This document shows positions 45,428 through 54,526 of a stretch of DNA of 64,000 nucleotides, piece after piece. The notes beneath the pieces were generated by a model. The model saw only the letters and a list, made by a program, of their open reading frames with translations. It had not been told where the DNA came from and made no database searches. Source of the DNA: JBAOHV01 sp964450685 (lineage in GTDB: Bacteria > Actinomycetota > Acidimicrobiia > Acidimicrobiales > Microtrichaceae); assembly GCA_964450685.1 (NCBI GenBank), contig CAYVDN010000011.1:1-64000 (forward strand), given 5' to 3'. The first letter of the stretch is position 1, and each line of letters starts with the position of its first letter. Both the position numbers and the translations under genes were made by a program.

Positions 45428-45519
45428 GCGGAAGGTCGATTGATCTTCCGACCGTCGCCCACCTGTTGCTCGGTGCGGGACAGAATCGGGAGGTCGTCAG
45501 CAGACCACGAGGACTCCAG

Positions 45520-45576
45520 ATGAACAGAACACGAAGCGGGCAGCACAGCCCCAGAGCCGGTGACGGCGTCAAGTGA
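45520..45576 (+). CDS. Possible 18-codon coupled upstream ORF
   Basis: ATG 45520 with GAGGA six bases upstream encodes MNRTRSGQHSPRAGDGVK. Its TGA (45574-45576) overlaps the GTG of the DivIVA-like gene (GTGA), the same coupling used by real gene pairs here. It may be a translated leader that delivers ribosomes to the next start. Existence as a peptide is unproven. Confidence 0.4.
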   Translation: MNRTRSGQHSPRAGDGVK

Positions 45577-46175
45577 ACGCGTCCGACGACTACGCCGGCG
45601 AGCCGGGTCGATCACAGCGACGTGGCGCCGACCAGGAGTACCGGGTGCCCGAGACGGATGCGATCCTGCGTCGGGTGATCGACATCATCGACAGCTCACC
45701 AGGCATGCCGATGTCGGCTTCGGTGCGCGTGAACAAGGAAGAGGTCCTCGAGTTGCTCGAGGAAGCAGTGACCCGGCTGCCGGACGAGCTCCGCTCTGCC
45801 CGATGGTTGCTCAAGGACCGCGAGGAGTTCCTGGCGCGCTCACGCCGTGAAGGCGACGAGATGATTGCGGACGCCAAGTCGCGGGTCGCTCACATGGCCC
45901 AGCGGACCGAGGTGGTCAAGGCAGCGGAGCTGCGCGCCAAGCAGATCATCGAGGACGCCGACGCGGCCGCCCGCCGTATGCGGCGCGAGACCGAGGACTA
46001 CTGCGACCAGAAGCTCGCCAGCTTCGAGAACGTCCTGGCGAAGGTGGCGAAGGCAGTGGCCACGGGTCGCAGCCGCCTCGCCGCGCCGACCATCGAGCAG
46101 GCTGAACTGGGCGAGCGTGTGGATCCTCCGACAGGGGCGACCGGGTCGGTACCGGTCTTCGACCAGGACCTCTGA
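45573..46175 (+). CDS. DivIVA-like coiled-coil protein
   Basis: A 200-residue protein. A polar N-terminus is followed by a charged coiled coil from about residue 55 to 155 with periodic hydrophobics (EEVLELLEEAVTRLPDELRSARWLLKDREEF ... ADAAARRMRRETEDYC). It resembles small actinobacterial DivIVA/ATP-synthase-b-like proteins found between coaD and DUF177-rpmF, probably cell-envelope or division scaffolds; that role is inference. The GTG start has no clear ribosome site of its own and appears coupled to the 18-codon upstream ORF. Confidence 0.75.
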   Translation: MNASDDYAGEPGRSQRRGADQEYRVPETDAILRRVIDIIDSSPGMPMSASVRVNKEEVLELLEEAVTRLPDELRSARWLLKDREEFLARSRREGDEMIADAKSRVAHMAQRTEVVKAAELRAKQIIEDADAAARRMRRETEDYCDQKLASFENVLAKVAKAVATGRSRLAAPTIEQAELGERVDPPTGATGSVPVFDQDL

Positions 46176-46179
46176 GCCG

Positions 46180-46743
46180 ATGACGGTCGATGATCCTGCG
46201 GAAGGGTCGACCTCGTCATCGGACTTGCCGACGGTGGTGCTCGGCGTCTCAGAGCTGCGCCGTCGTCCTGGCAACCGTCAGGAGGTCCGCCGAACCGTCG
46301 CCCTCGGTGAGCTGGCCATCAGCACATCGTCGGTTCCGGACCAGGGAACGGTTCACGCAGACCTCGTGCTGGAGTCGTTGCGCGACGGTGTGACCGTCAC
46401 GGGTTGGTTGGACGTCCCATGGGTCGGTGCATGTAGGCGCTGCCTGGAGCCGACCGCGGGTGTCGCTCGCATCGAGGTGACCGAGGTGTTCAAGGACCAC
46501 CCCGATGACGACGAGACCCGCCAGGCCGACCGGGACTCGATCGACCTGGGCCCGGTCCTGCACGATGCAGCGATCCTCGCTCTGCCTCTCGCCCCGCTGT
46601 GTCGTGACGAATGCGGGGGGCCGGATCCCGAGGCCTTCCCCGTCTCGACGGGCCAGCAGGCGGCTCCACCGGTCATGGACCAGCGCTGGGCAGCACTGTC
46701 CGAGCTCCGCTTCGACGCAGACCCCGACGACTCGCTAGGATGA
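46180..46743 (+). CDS. DUF177 (YceD) family protein
   Basis: A 187-residue protein of the DUF177/YceD family, linked genetically to ribosomal L32 and 23S rRNA maturation. The core VTGWLDVPWVGACRRCLEPTAG and the second cysteine pair ALCRDECGGPDPE are typical. Start ATG 46180, four bases after the previous stop. The rpmF promoter -10 (TAGGAT, 46736-46741) overlaps its 3' end. Confidence 0.9.
   Translation: MTVDDPAEGSTSSSDLPTVVLGVSELRRRPGNRQEVRRTVALGELAISTSSVPDQGTVHADLVLESLRDGVTVTGWLDVPWVGACRRCLEPTAGVARIEVTEVFKDHPDDDETRQADRDSIDLGPVLHDAAILALPLAPLCRDECGGPDPEAFPVSTGQQAAPPVMDQRWAALSELRFDADPDDSLG
46736..46741 (+). promoter_or_regulatory. -10 box of rpmF
   Basis: TAGGAT at the end of the DUF177 gene; the resulting rpmF leader would be about 88 bases and contains a GC hairpin near 46767-46785. 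Confidence 0.4.
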
Positions 46744-46836
46744 CGGGTCCTTGTCCGACGTTTCGCGCCCACGGGGCGCTGGCGCCGAACATGACGAATC
46801 CCGCCCCCCACCAGTCACGAACCGGTAGAGACGACC

Positions 46837-47016
46837 ATGGCAGTTCCGAAGAAGAAGACCTCGAAGTCCAAGAGCCGGAGCCGACGGGCGTCGAACTGGA
46901 CGCTCCAGGCCCCCGCCCGCAGCGTCTGCCCTCGTTGCAGCGCCACCAAGCTGCCCCACGTGGTGTGCGGGAACTGCGGCTGGTACCACGGCCGTCAGGC
47001 CATCGACGTCGACTGA
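46837..47016 (+). CDS. rpmF: 50S ribosomal protein L32
   Basis: A 59-residue protein, MAVPKKKTSKSKSRSRR then CPRC and CGNC (Cys31, Cys34, Cys44, Cys47), the zinc-binding form, ending YHGRQAIDVD. Follows DUF177, the conserved pair. Confidence 0.95.
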   Translation: MAVPKKKTSKSKSRSRRASNWTLQAPARSVCPRCSATKLPHVVCGNCGWYHGRQAIDVD

Positions 47017-47044
47017 AGCAGACGTCCGGGGTCGACCACCCTGC

Positions 47045-47063
47045 CCGCGCGATCGTCGCGCGG
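47045..47063 (+). terminator. Perfect hairpin between rpmF and acpP
   Basis: Eight-base stem CCGCGCGA/TCGCGCGG with a three-base loop, 29 bases past the rpmF stop; no T tract. A TACAGT -10 candidate for acpP follows at 47080-47085. Confidence 0.5.
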
Positions 47064-47144
47064 TGATCACGGGACCGATTACAGTGACGCCTCTCACGCC
47101 CGCTCGACCGAGCGCGGCCGTGTTCATTCGATCGAGGAGAGAGT

Positions 47145-47423
47145 GTGGCTGAGTCGGATCAGGGTCAGATCGATCGTGCAGGGGTGCTGCAGGTCATCAA
47201 GGACCAGCTGGCGGACATCCTCGAGATCGACCAGGCGACCATCAACGAGGGCGACTCGTTCACAGAAGATCTCCACCTGGGCTCGCTGGAGCTGATCGAG
47301 CTCGTCGAGGCGCTGGAGGAGGAGTTCGGCGAGCACAACGTCGGTTTCCGTATCGAGGACGAGGACCTCGAGGATCTGAAGTCGGTCCGTGATGCCGTCG
47401 ACTACGTCATTGCAAAGCTCTGA
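47145..47423 (+). CDS. acpP: Acyl carrier protein (AcpP) with GSL instead of DSL
   Basis: A 92-residue acidic four-helix carrier protein. The phosphopantetheine serine lies in EDLHLGSLELIELVEALE, where the almost invariant Asp before Ser is Gly. The remainder (GFRIEDEDLEDLKSVRDAVDYVIAKL) is normal. GTG 47145 with a GAGGAGAGA ribosome site. It sits before rnc as in many bacteria, supporting a housekeeping role. Confidence 0.88.
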   Translation: MAESDQGQIDRAGVLQVIKDQLADILEIDQATINEGDSFTEDLHLGSLELIELVEALEEEFGEHNVGFRIEDEDLEDLKSVRDAVDYVIAKL

Positions 47424-48198
47424 CGGCGACCCCGTCGACCCCCACGACGTCCTCTGCGCCCGCCTTGCCTACAGATTCACGGACCCGTCCCTGCTCGACC
47501 TGTCGTTGCGGCACCGTTCCTGGTGCGCCGAACACGGATCCGTCGAATCCAACGAACGCCTCGAGTTCCTCGGCGACGCGGTGCTCGGCGTGGTCGTGAC
47601 CGATCACCTCTATCGAACCTCGCCGGAGATGAACGAGGGCGTGCTCGCTCGACGGCGTTCCGAGCTCGTGAGCGCTGCCGCCCTGGCCGAGGTGGCCAGG
47701 TCGGTCGACCTGGGCGCAGCACTCTCCTTGGGCAAGGGCGAGGAGTCAACCGGCGGGCGTGACAAGACATCGATCCTCGCTGACGCGATGGAGGCGGTGA
47801 TCGGCGCTGTGTATCTGGACGGCGGCGTCAGTGCGTCCACGACGATGATCCTGCACCTGCTGGACGGTCGGATCGACGAGGTGGTCCACGGCGGGCTCGC
47901 CAGCGATCACAAGTCCCGCCTCCAGGAGCACGCGGCCCGCCATTTCGGGCAACTGCCACGCTACGAGCTGAGCGAGGACGGGCCCGAACACGAGAAGCGC
48001 TTCGCCGCCAGGGTCCTGCTGGACGGGGTGGTCTGGGGCGAGGGCGAGGGTCGTACCAAGAAGGAAGCCGAGCAGGCGGCGGCACTCGCTGCTGTGCGAC
48101 GGCTGAATGACGAGCGCGAGGCCGATCGCCGGGCCGAGGCGCAAGGGAGCGTCGTCCCCGACGCGGCGACGACCATCCGAGGGAGAGACAATGGCTGA
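47392..48198 (+). CDS. rnc: Ribonuclease III
   Basis: A 268-residue double-strand RNA nuclease. The signature NERLEFLGDAVLG and the second acidic block DAMEAVIGAVYLDGG form the catalytic site; the C-terminal dsRNA-binding domain spans about 170-240 (KSRLQEHAARHFGQLPRYEL ... KKEAEQAAALAAV). Start uncertain: ATG 47392 overlaps acpP by 32 bases, and TTG 47410 is an alternative; neither has a strong ribosome site. The long Glu/Arg/Ala tail is unusual. Confidence 0.93.
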   Translation: MPSTTSLQSSDGDPVDPHDVLCARLAYRFTDPSLLDLSLRHRSWCAEHGSVESNERLEFLGDAVLGVVVTDHLYRTSPEMNEGVLARRRSELVSAAALAEVARSVDLGAALSLGKGEESTGGRDKTSILADAMEAVIGAVYLDGGVSASTTMILHLLDGRIDEVVHGGLASDHKSRLQEHAARHFGQLPRYELSEDGPEHEKRFAARVLLDGVVWGEGEGRTKKEAEQAAALAAVRRLNDEREADRRAEAQGSVVPDAATTIRGRDNG

Positions 48199-49024
48199 GC
48201 TACCCGAACTAGAGCTGCTTCGAAGAGATCTCGATCGTGAGATCGGCGAACGCAAGATCAAGACCGTCGAGGTACCGGTCGCGGGAATCGTGGCACACCC
48301 GACCAAGAAAGCGTTGATCAGTGCGTTGGAGGGAGCGAAGCTCTCGGGCGTCACGCGCCGCGGGACGTTGCTCGTCATAGGCGTCGAGGGCACACACGCG
48401 TTGGTGCTGTCCGTAGGAGACCTGACCCGACTCACACGCAACCAGCCCAAGGACGAGGTCGTCTCCGGTACCGCACTGATCCTCACGTTCACCCAGGGTG
48501 GTCAGCTGAGAATCGTCGACCCGAAGAAGCAGGCGACCGTCGAGTACCTGGCGGTGGAGGAGCTCGAGGAACGCCATCCGGAGCTGCTAACGCTCGGCCT
48601 GGACCCGGTCGACGAGCCGATCTCGTGGACGACTTTCGGTGAGGCGATGATTCGTCGCGACGGCAAGCTCAAGTCAGTCCTGATGGACCCCACGTTCATG
48701 GTCGGGATCGGGCCCATCTACTCGGACGAGATCCTCTTCCACGCCGGGCTCCGCTACGACCGGTCCCCGTCGAGCCTCTCCGCCCAGGAGATCCGACGCC
48801 TCTACCGAGCGGTCGTGGAGACCGTCCACGAGGCCGTCAAGTACGGCGGGACGACCATCGGCCCCGACGGTTGGGTCGGCTTGTCCGGGGACCCCGGCGA
48901 TTACCAGCAGTACATCACCGTCTACAAGCGCGACGGCGAGATGAGCCCGCGGGCGAGAGGGCCGATCGTGAAGGTCCGCTTCGGTAGCGGTTACACGTAC
49001 TTCTGCGAACAGACCCAGGTCTGA
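48191..49024 (+). CDS. Degenerate Fpg/Nei-family protein
   Basis: A 277-residue protein with the full Fpg outline: N-terminal sandwich, H2TH region LKSVLMDPTFMVGIGPIYSDEILFHAGL (about 168-195) and the C-terminal beta-hairpin. The catalytic N-terminal Pro is replaced (M-A-E-L-P-E-L-E, so Ala after Met removal), the Lys57-equivalent in RRGKYLL is Thr59 (RRGTLLV), the Asn of GIGNIY is Pro, and the zinc finger has lost three of four cysteines (MSPRARG ... YFCEQTQV). Base excision by the known mechanism is therefore unlikely; DNA damage binding without cleavage is possible. ATG 48191 overlaps rnc by eight bases. Confidence 0.8.
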   Translation: MAELPELELLRRDLDREIGERKIKTVEVPVAGIVAHPTKKALISALEGAKLSGVTRRGTLLVIGVEGTHALVLSVGDLTRLTRNQPKDEVVSGTALILTFTQGGQLRIVDPKKQATVEYLAVEELEERHPELLTLGLDPVDEPISWTTFGEAMIRRDGKLKSVLMDPTFMVGIGPIYSDEILFHAGLRYDRSPSSLSAQEIRRLYRAVVETVHEAVKYGGTTIGPDGWVGLSGDPGDYQQYITVYKRDGEMSPRARGPIVKVRFGSGYTYFCEQTQV

Positions 49025-49070
49025 CAACCTTCCCCGTCCCAGTTCTCCGACGCCACCGAGCAGGAGCGAC

Positions 49071-52000
49071 GTGTTCCTCAAGACACTCCAGATCAAGGGC
49101 TTCAAGTCCTTCGCCGATGTCGCCGACCTGAGCCTCGAACCAGGGGTCACGGTCGTCGTGGGTCCCAACGGTTCCGGCAAGTCGAACGTCGTGGATGCCA
49201 TCGGCTGGGTCCTGGGCGCCCAGGCCCCGTCAGCTGTGCGCTCGCAGAAGATGGACGACGTCATCTTCGCCGGTACCTCGAAACGGCCGGCGCTCGGGCG
49301 TGCCGAGGTGTCGCTCACGATCGACAACAGCGAAGGGCTTCTGCCGATCGATTTCACCGAGGTCACGATCACGCGCCTCCTGTTCCGCTCCGGCGACAGC
49401 GAGTACGCGATCAACGGCGTTCCCTGTCGCCTGCTGGACATCCAGGAGTTGCTGTCCGACTCAGGCGTCGGGCGCCAGCAGCACGTGATCATCTCGCAGG
49501 GCAACATCGACGGCGTCCTGAACGCCCGACCCGAGGAGCGACGGCTCATCATCGAGGAAGCCGCCGGTGTGCTCAAGTACCGCCGGCGCAAGGAGCGCGC
49601 CGAGCGGCGACTCTCGGCGACCGAAGCGAACCTGACCCGCATCCAGGACCTTCTGCGAGAGGTCCGGCGGCAGCTGCGCCCGCTCGAGCGTCAGGCGGAC
49701 GCAGCACGCCGCCACGGCGACCTGGTCGCCGAGCTCGACTCGTTGCGGCTGTTCGTCGCCGGTCGCGAGTTCTCCCGCCTCCGGTCCCAGCTCGAGGTCG
49801 GTGGTCGCAACCAGGCCGAGCTGCGGGCCCAGGACCAGCAGCTACGTGCCTCGCTCGCGGAGTTCGACTCGAAGGTGCTGCGCACCGAGGCGCAGCTGTC
49901 CTCGCTCGGCGGACGCGACGTGGGTGATGCACTGGTTCGCTACGAGACGCTACGGGAGAAGGCGAGGGGACAGCTGGCACTGCTCGCCGAACGCAGACGC
50001 GGAGTCGAACGCGAGCTGAACTCCTCGGTCGACGCCGGAGTGATCGCTTCGCTCGAGTCGGAGCAGGCCCAGCTTCAGGCGGAGTCTGCCCAGGCAGACC
50101 AGGACGTCGAAGCCATCGAGGTCGCGGCTTCAGAACTCTTGGAGGCCGAGGGGGAGCTCGCCGCGGAAAGGCTGCGCTTCGAGTCGGACTGGGGAGACGG
50201 CGTGCCGGCCCCCACGGGTGAGGCCGCAGGCACCCGTGGAGAGTTGGCAGCGCTCCGTTCGGCGATCGAACGGACCCGCAACGATCGTGAGCGGCTCGAA
50301 GCTCGACGTGACTCGCTCGCAGAACGGGTCGAGAGGCTGGTGGCCGAAGCCGGCGAGGCGAACCTGGAGCGTGGCGAGGCGGACGCGGCGAGCGAGGGCC
50401 TGGCAGCAGCATTGGAGCAGGCAGCCGCCCGTCGCCTCGGCTCGGAGGAGAAGCTGACGGTCGTCGAGCAGGACGCGATCGACGCGGAGGCCGAGCACTC
50501 GGCATGGGCGGCCCGAGCGGACGCTCTGACTCTCGCTCTGGATGAAGCGAGGCAACGCGCAGGCGCGGCTCACCTGGCCGGACTGGACGGAGTGCTGGGG
50601 ACCCTGCTCGACCTGGTCGATGTGGACCCGGGCTGGGAGGAGTCCTTCGAGGCTGCCGCTGGTGAAGCACTCGGGGCTGTCGTCGTGACCGATGTCGACG
50701 CGGCGCGTCGCGCTCTGTCGTCGCTCGAGCAGGGGGACCACGACGGAGCAGTGCTTGCGCTCGGTGGTGTCGCTGCGGTCACGATGTCCGCCCCTGCCGT
50801 GGGCGAGCCCGTCCGTGAGCATGTGCGGGCGGCTGCGGGTGCTCCGGCGGGGATCGACCGAGTACTCGATGCACTGCTGTCCTCGGCGGTGGCGATCGAC
50901 GGAGGCTGGGAGGCAGCGGTACCGACCGCGGCGCAGTATCCGTCCGCAGTCGTGGTTACCCGAGGCGGAGATCGCCTGGGTATCGCCGGCTGGCGGATCG
51001 GCGCAGCGCGTTCGGGCGCCACCGGTGCCGCGCTCGAGGAGGCGACAAGCCGAACCCAGTCGACTCTTGCAGCGCGGGACGCGGCCCGTGCCGCTGTCGA
51101 GCTGGCACGGTCGGCGGTGGCCGACGACCGACGCAGCGAACAGACGGCGTCGCGAGAATTCGACACGAACGAGTCGCGAAGGCGCTCCGCTGCCGAGTCG
51201 CATCGTCGACTCACAGGCGATGTCCAAGAGGCACGACAGGAGTTGGAGTCGCTCGGCGCCCACCTCGGAGAGCTGGTCGAACGCCACGCACGTGAGACCG
51301 AGCGGGTTGCGCAACTCGAGTCGCTGTTGCCGCAGCTCGAGGCAGCGGAGCTGGAGCTCGGCGCCCGGGCCCGGGCCATGGCAGAGGCTCAGCAGAAGCT
51401 CGATGATCACAGCGCACGGGTCGCTGCGCTCCGGACCGACCTCGAGGTCCGCCAGGCGGGCGTCGACGAACGCCGCCGCTACGTCACCGAACGCCTCGAG
51501 CAGGTGAGCGAGCGCCTCTCGCGCAACATCGCCGAACGGGACGAGGCCGCCCGGCGCCGAATCGAGTTGGAGGCCCGCGCAGCGGCGACCGACCGTCTTG
51601 TGCAGTTCGTCGGTGAGAGAACCACGGTGATCGAGGCGAATCTGGGACTTCTCCGTGAGGAGCGCCGTAGGCAGTCGGACGAGGCGCGCGACGTCACCTC
51701 GCGCCTGGAATCCCTCCGCCAGGAGCGTTCGGCAGCGGAACGACAACTCGAGGAGCTGCGAGCCCGGGTCCAGAAGGCAGAGATCGCGGACGCAGAGACA
51801 CGCATGCGACTCGAAGCAGCCACCGAGGCACTGCGCCACGAGCTGGACAGCGAACCCGAGACGGCGATCGCCGCCGAGTGCCCCGCACTTCCCGAGGGCG
51901 TCACCGCCGGAGCGCGTGTGCGAGAACTCGAGCGGGAGCTGCGAATCATGGGTCCGATCAACCCGCTCGCTCTACAGGAGTTCGAGGAGCTCTCGCAGCG

Positions 52001-52553
52001 CCACGAGTTCCTCGAAGGACAGCTGGAGGACATACGCCAGAGCCGCCGCGAGCTGACGAAGGTCATCCGGGCCGTCGACGAGGAGATCGTCAAGGTGTTC
52101 TCGGCCGCGTTCGCGGATGTCAGCGAGAACTTCACACTGCTCTTCGAGACGCTGTTTCCCGGGGGCCAGGGGCGCTTGCGTCTGACCGACCCCAACAACC
52201 TCCTAGAGACCGGTATCGAGATCGAGGCCAAGCCCTCGGGGAAGAACGTCCGCAAGCTGTCGTTGCTGTCGGGTGGGGAGCGTTCGCTGACGGCACTCGC
52301 ATACCTGTTCGCGGTGTTCAGGTCTCGGCCGTCGCCGTTCTACGTCATGGACGAGGTCGAAGCCGCGCTGGACGACGTCAACCTGCACCGCTTCCTCGAC
52401 CTGGTCACCGAATTCCGACGTACCGCGCAGCTGATAATCGTCAGCCACCAGAAGCGCACGATGGAAGCGGCCGACGTGCTGTACGGGGTGACGATGGAGC
52501 CGGGCGGCTCGTCCCGGGTCGTGTCCGAGAAAGCCAACGCTGTCGTCGACTGA
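49071..52553 (+). CDS. smc: Chromosome segregation protein SMC
   Basis: An 1160-residue condensin ATPase. Walker A GPNGSGKSN is at about 32-40; two long coiled coils flank a hinge at about 500-660 (GLDGVLGTLLDLVDVDPGWEESFEAAAGEALGAVVV); the C-terminal signature LLSGGERSLTALAYLFAVF and Walker B PSPFYVMDEVEAALDD complete the head. The GTG at 49071 has AGGAG just upstream. Confidence 0.96.
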   Translation: MFLKTLQIKGFKSFADVADLSLEPGVTVVVGPNGSGKSNVVDAIGWVLGAQAPSAVRSQKMDDVIFAGTSKRPALGRAEVSLTIDNSEGLLPIDFTEVTITRLLFRSGDSEYAINGVPCRLLDIQELLSDSGVGRQQHVIISQGNIDGVLNARPEERRLIIEEAAGVLKYRRRKERAERRLSATEANLTRIQDLLREVRRQLRPLERQADAARRHGDLVAELDSLRLFVAGREFSRLRSQLEVGGRNQAELRAQDQQLRASLAEFDSKVLRTEAQLSSLGGRDVGDALVRYETLREKARGQLALLAERRRGVERELNSSVDAGVIASLESEQAQLQAESAQADQDVEAIEVAASELLEAEGELAAERLRFESDWGDGVPAPTGEAAGTRGELAALRSAIERTRNDRERLEARRDSLAERVERLVAEAGEANLERGEADAASEGLAAALEQAAARRLGSEEKLTVVEQDAIDAEAEHSAWAARADALTLALDEARQRAGAAHLAGLDGVLGTLLDLVDVDPGWEESFEAAAGEALGAVVVTDVDAARRALSSLEQGDHDGAVLALGGVAAVTMSAPAVGEPVREHVRAAAGAPAGIDRVLDALLSSAVAIDGGWEAAVPTAAQYPSAVVVTRGGDRLGIAGWRIGAARSGATGAALEEATSRTQSTLAARDAARAAVELARSAVADDRRSEQTASREFDTNESRRRSAAESHRRLTGDVQEARQELESLGAHLGELVERHARETERVAQLESLLPQLEAAELELGARARAMAEAQQKLDDHSARVAALRTDLEVRQAGVDERRRYVTERLEQVSERLSRNIAERDEAARRRIELEARAAATDRLVQFVGERTTVIEANLGLLREERRRQSDEARDVTSRLESLRQERSAAERQLEELRARVQKAEIADAETRMRLEAATEALRHELDSEPETAIAAECPALPEGVTAGARVRELERELRIMGPINPLALQEFEELSQRHEFLEGQLEDIRQSRRELTKVIRAVDEEIVKVFSAAFADVSENFTLLFETLFPGGQGRLRLTDPNNLLETGIEIEAKPSGKNVRKLSLLSGGERSLTALAYLFAVFRSRPSPFYVMDEVEAALDDVNLHRFLDLVTEFRRTAQLIIVSHQKRTMEAADVLYGVTMEPGGSSRVVSEKANAVVD

Positions 52554-52610
52554 GACGGCCGGCCGCGCGAGACCGGCTGGTCAGTCAATCAGCGGTAAGA
52601 CCGTCAGGGG

Positions 52611-53582
52611 TCAGGGCAATCGACTGAACCAGCGCAACGAGAAGCCCGCTGCGACGAGCATCATCGCCAAGCCGGCACCTACGAAGCGGTAGGCGACGTC
52701 CTTCTGCTCCTCCTCGAAGCCGATGGTCGAGCCGAGCTCCTCGTAGACGGTGCGCAGGTCCGATGCCGATTCTGCAGTGAACGCTCGGCCGCCGGTGCCC
52801 TCGGCCAGCGCCCGGAGCTCCTCGACGTTCACCGGGACCGGAGTCAACTGGCCCACGCCGTCGCCGTCCTCGTCGACCATGATCTGGCCGTCGGCTGTGC
52901 CATAGGCGATCGTCGTGACTGCGACACCGGCCTCCTGTGCGAGTGGGATCGCGTCCTCGGTGGGCAGGCCGACGGTCGTCTCGCCGTCCGAGATGAGAAC
53001 AATCGCCGCGTCGGGCTGGCCTTCTTCCACCCCGACAGCCTGGTCTTCGATCACGTCGAGCGACAGGGCGACTGCGTCGCCGATGGCGGTCGCCTTGTCG
53101 AGCTCCAGCCCGTCGATCGCTGCGAGCACGTCCTCGTGGTCCTGGGTGGGAGGAACTAGTAGTTGGGCGGTTCCGGCAAAGCCGACCAGACCGACGTTGA
53201 GTCGGTCGGGGAGCTCGTTGACGAACTCCTTGGCCGCTGTCTGGGCGGCGATGAACCGGTTCGGCTCGACATCCTCGGCGGCCATCGACAGCGACGTGTC
53301 GAATGCCAACATCACCGTCGTCCGCTCCTGGGGAACCTGGACGGTCATGACCGGTTGGGCGAACGAGACGACCAACAGGGTGAGCGCCACGGCGAAGCAT
53401 GCGGCGCTCAGGTGGCGCCGCCAGCCCGGCCGTTTCGGAGCGACGCTGTCCAGCAGATCGAGGTTCGAGAAGCGCACCGTGTAGCGGGGCTTGGTGAACT
53501 GCATCGCCACGTAGAGAGCGATCAGCGCGGCTACGACCACCAGGAGCCAGAGTCGGGAAGGTTCGAGGAACCACTCGGTCAT
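52611..53582 (-). CDS. Membrane-anchored VWA-domain protein (BatA-like)
   Basis: A 323-residue membrane protein with helices near residues 8-28 and 58-78, then a von Willebrand A domain whose MIDAS motif is DTSLSM, and a C-terminal helix (YRFVGAGLAMMLVAAGFSLRWF). It is the last gene of a moxR-DUF58-VWA operon, overlapping the DUF58 stop (ATGA). Such sets are thought to assemble or mature metal-dependent complexes; the client here is unknown. Confidence 0.9.
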   Translation of the reverse strand: MTEWFLEPSRLWLLVVVAALIALYVAMQFTKPRYTVRFSNLDLLDSVAPKRPGWRRHLSAACFAVALTLLVVSFAQPVMTVQVPQERTTVMLAFDTSLSMAAEDVEPNRFIAAQTAAKEFVNELPDRLNVGLVGFAGTAQLLVPPTQDHEDVLAAIDGLELDKATAIGDAVALSLDVIEDQAVGVEEGQPDAAIVLISDGETTVGLPTEDAIPLAQEAGVAVTTIAYGTADGQIMVDEDGDGVGQLTPVPVNVEELRALAEGTGGRAFTAESASDLRTVYEELGSTIGFEEEQKDVAYRFVGAGLAMMLVAAGFSLRWFSRLP

Positions 53583-54523
53583 CGCACGCGCCTTCCTGCT
53601 GTCACCTCGGCGCGGTGTCGACGTCCGGACACATGCCGTGCGAGGTCCATCAACCAGTCGCCGTCGGTGCGCAGCACCATGTGGTCTGCGCCGGCGCTGC
53701 GGATGGCTCTGGCGATTGCCGCCTGCTGGCGTGCAGCCGCCTCGGCGTATCGTTGGCGGACGGAACGGTCATCGGTGTTGACCTCACGCGTGGCCCCAGT
53801 TGCGGGATCCACGAAGTGCAGCAGTCCGACGGGGGGCAGGTCGACGTCGCGGGGGTCGACGACCTGTACACAGAGGACCGAGTGTCGAAGGGCGACTGCT
53901 CCCAGGGCACTTCGCCACTGATCCGGGTCGGTCTGGAAGTCGGAGAGCACCGCTATCAGACCGCGGCGAGGAGCCATGGAGCCGACTGCCTTCAGCCCGG
54001 CGCGCAGATCGGTCGATCCGGCACCATCGACGCGTGGCGATCCGAGGACCCGGTCCAGTATGCCGAGCAGGTGGCGTCGGCCCTGACGGGGAGGCACGGT
54101 CGTGACGTTCGGGCCTCGCAGGATCATCGCCCCTACGCGGTTACCACCGCGGGCGGTCAACAGTCCGATGCCCGCTGCAGCTCCGAGCACGAGGTCGCGC
54201 TTCTCGCAGGACGCTGTGCCGAAGTCGAGCCGGGGCGATCGGTCGATGAGCATCCACGTCTCGAGCTCGCGGTCGGCGATCGTCTCGCGCAGGTACGGCT
54301 GTTGCATGCGGGCTGTGACGTTCCAGTCGATGTGGCGGACGTCGTCTCCGGGCTCGTACCTACGAGTCTCACCGGGTTCGGAGCCGCGGCCGGGGACGAT
54401 GCCCATGAAGTCGCCGTGGAGCATGCCGTCGAGACGACGCGATACGTCCAGGGTGAGCCTGCGGATGATCTCGTCCGCTGGTCGGTCACCAACCAGACCG
54501 AGGGTGTCGGACAGGCCCGCCAC
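53579..54523 (-). CDS. DUF58 domain protein
   Basis: A 314-residue protein with the DUF58 core GSEPGETRRYEPGDDVRHIDWNVTARMQQPYLRE (about 46-80) inside a VWA-like fold without a complete MIDAS (MLIDRSPRLDFG). GTG start three bases after the moxR stop and ATGA overlap with the VWA gene. Functions with MoxR ATPases. Confidence 0.92.
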   Translation of the reverse strand: MAGLSDTLGLVGDRPADEIIRRLTLDVSRRLDGMLHGDFMGIVPGRGSEPGETRRYEPGDDVRHIDWNVTARMQQPYLRETIADRELETWMLIDRSPRLDFGTASCEKRDLVLGAAAGIGLLTARGGNRVGAMILRGPNVTTVPPRQGRRHLLGILDRVLGSPRVDGAGSTDLRAGLKAVGSMAPRRGLIAVLSDFQTDPDQWRSALGAVALRHSVLCVQVVDPRDVDLPPVGLLHFVDPATGATREVNTDDRSVRQRYAEAAARQQAAIARAIRSAGADHMVLRTDGDWLMDLARHVSGRRHRAEVTAGRRVR

Positions 54524-54526
54524 CTG

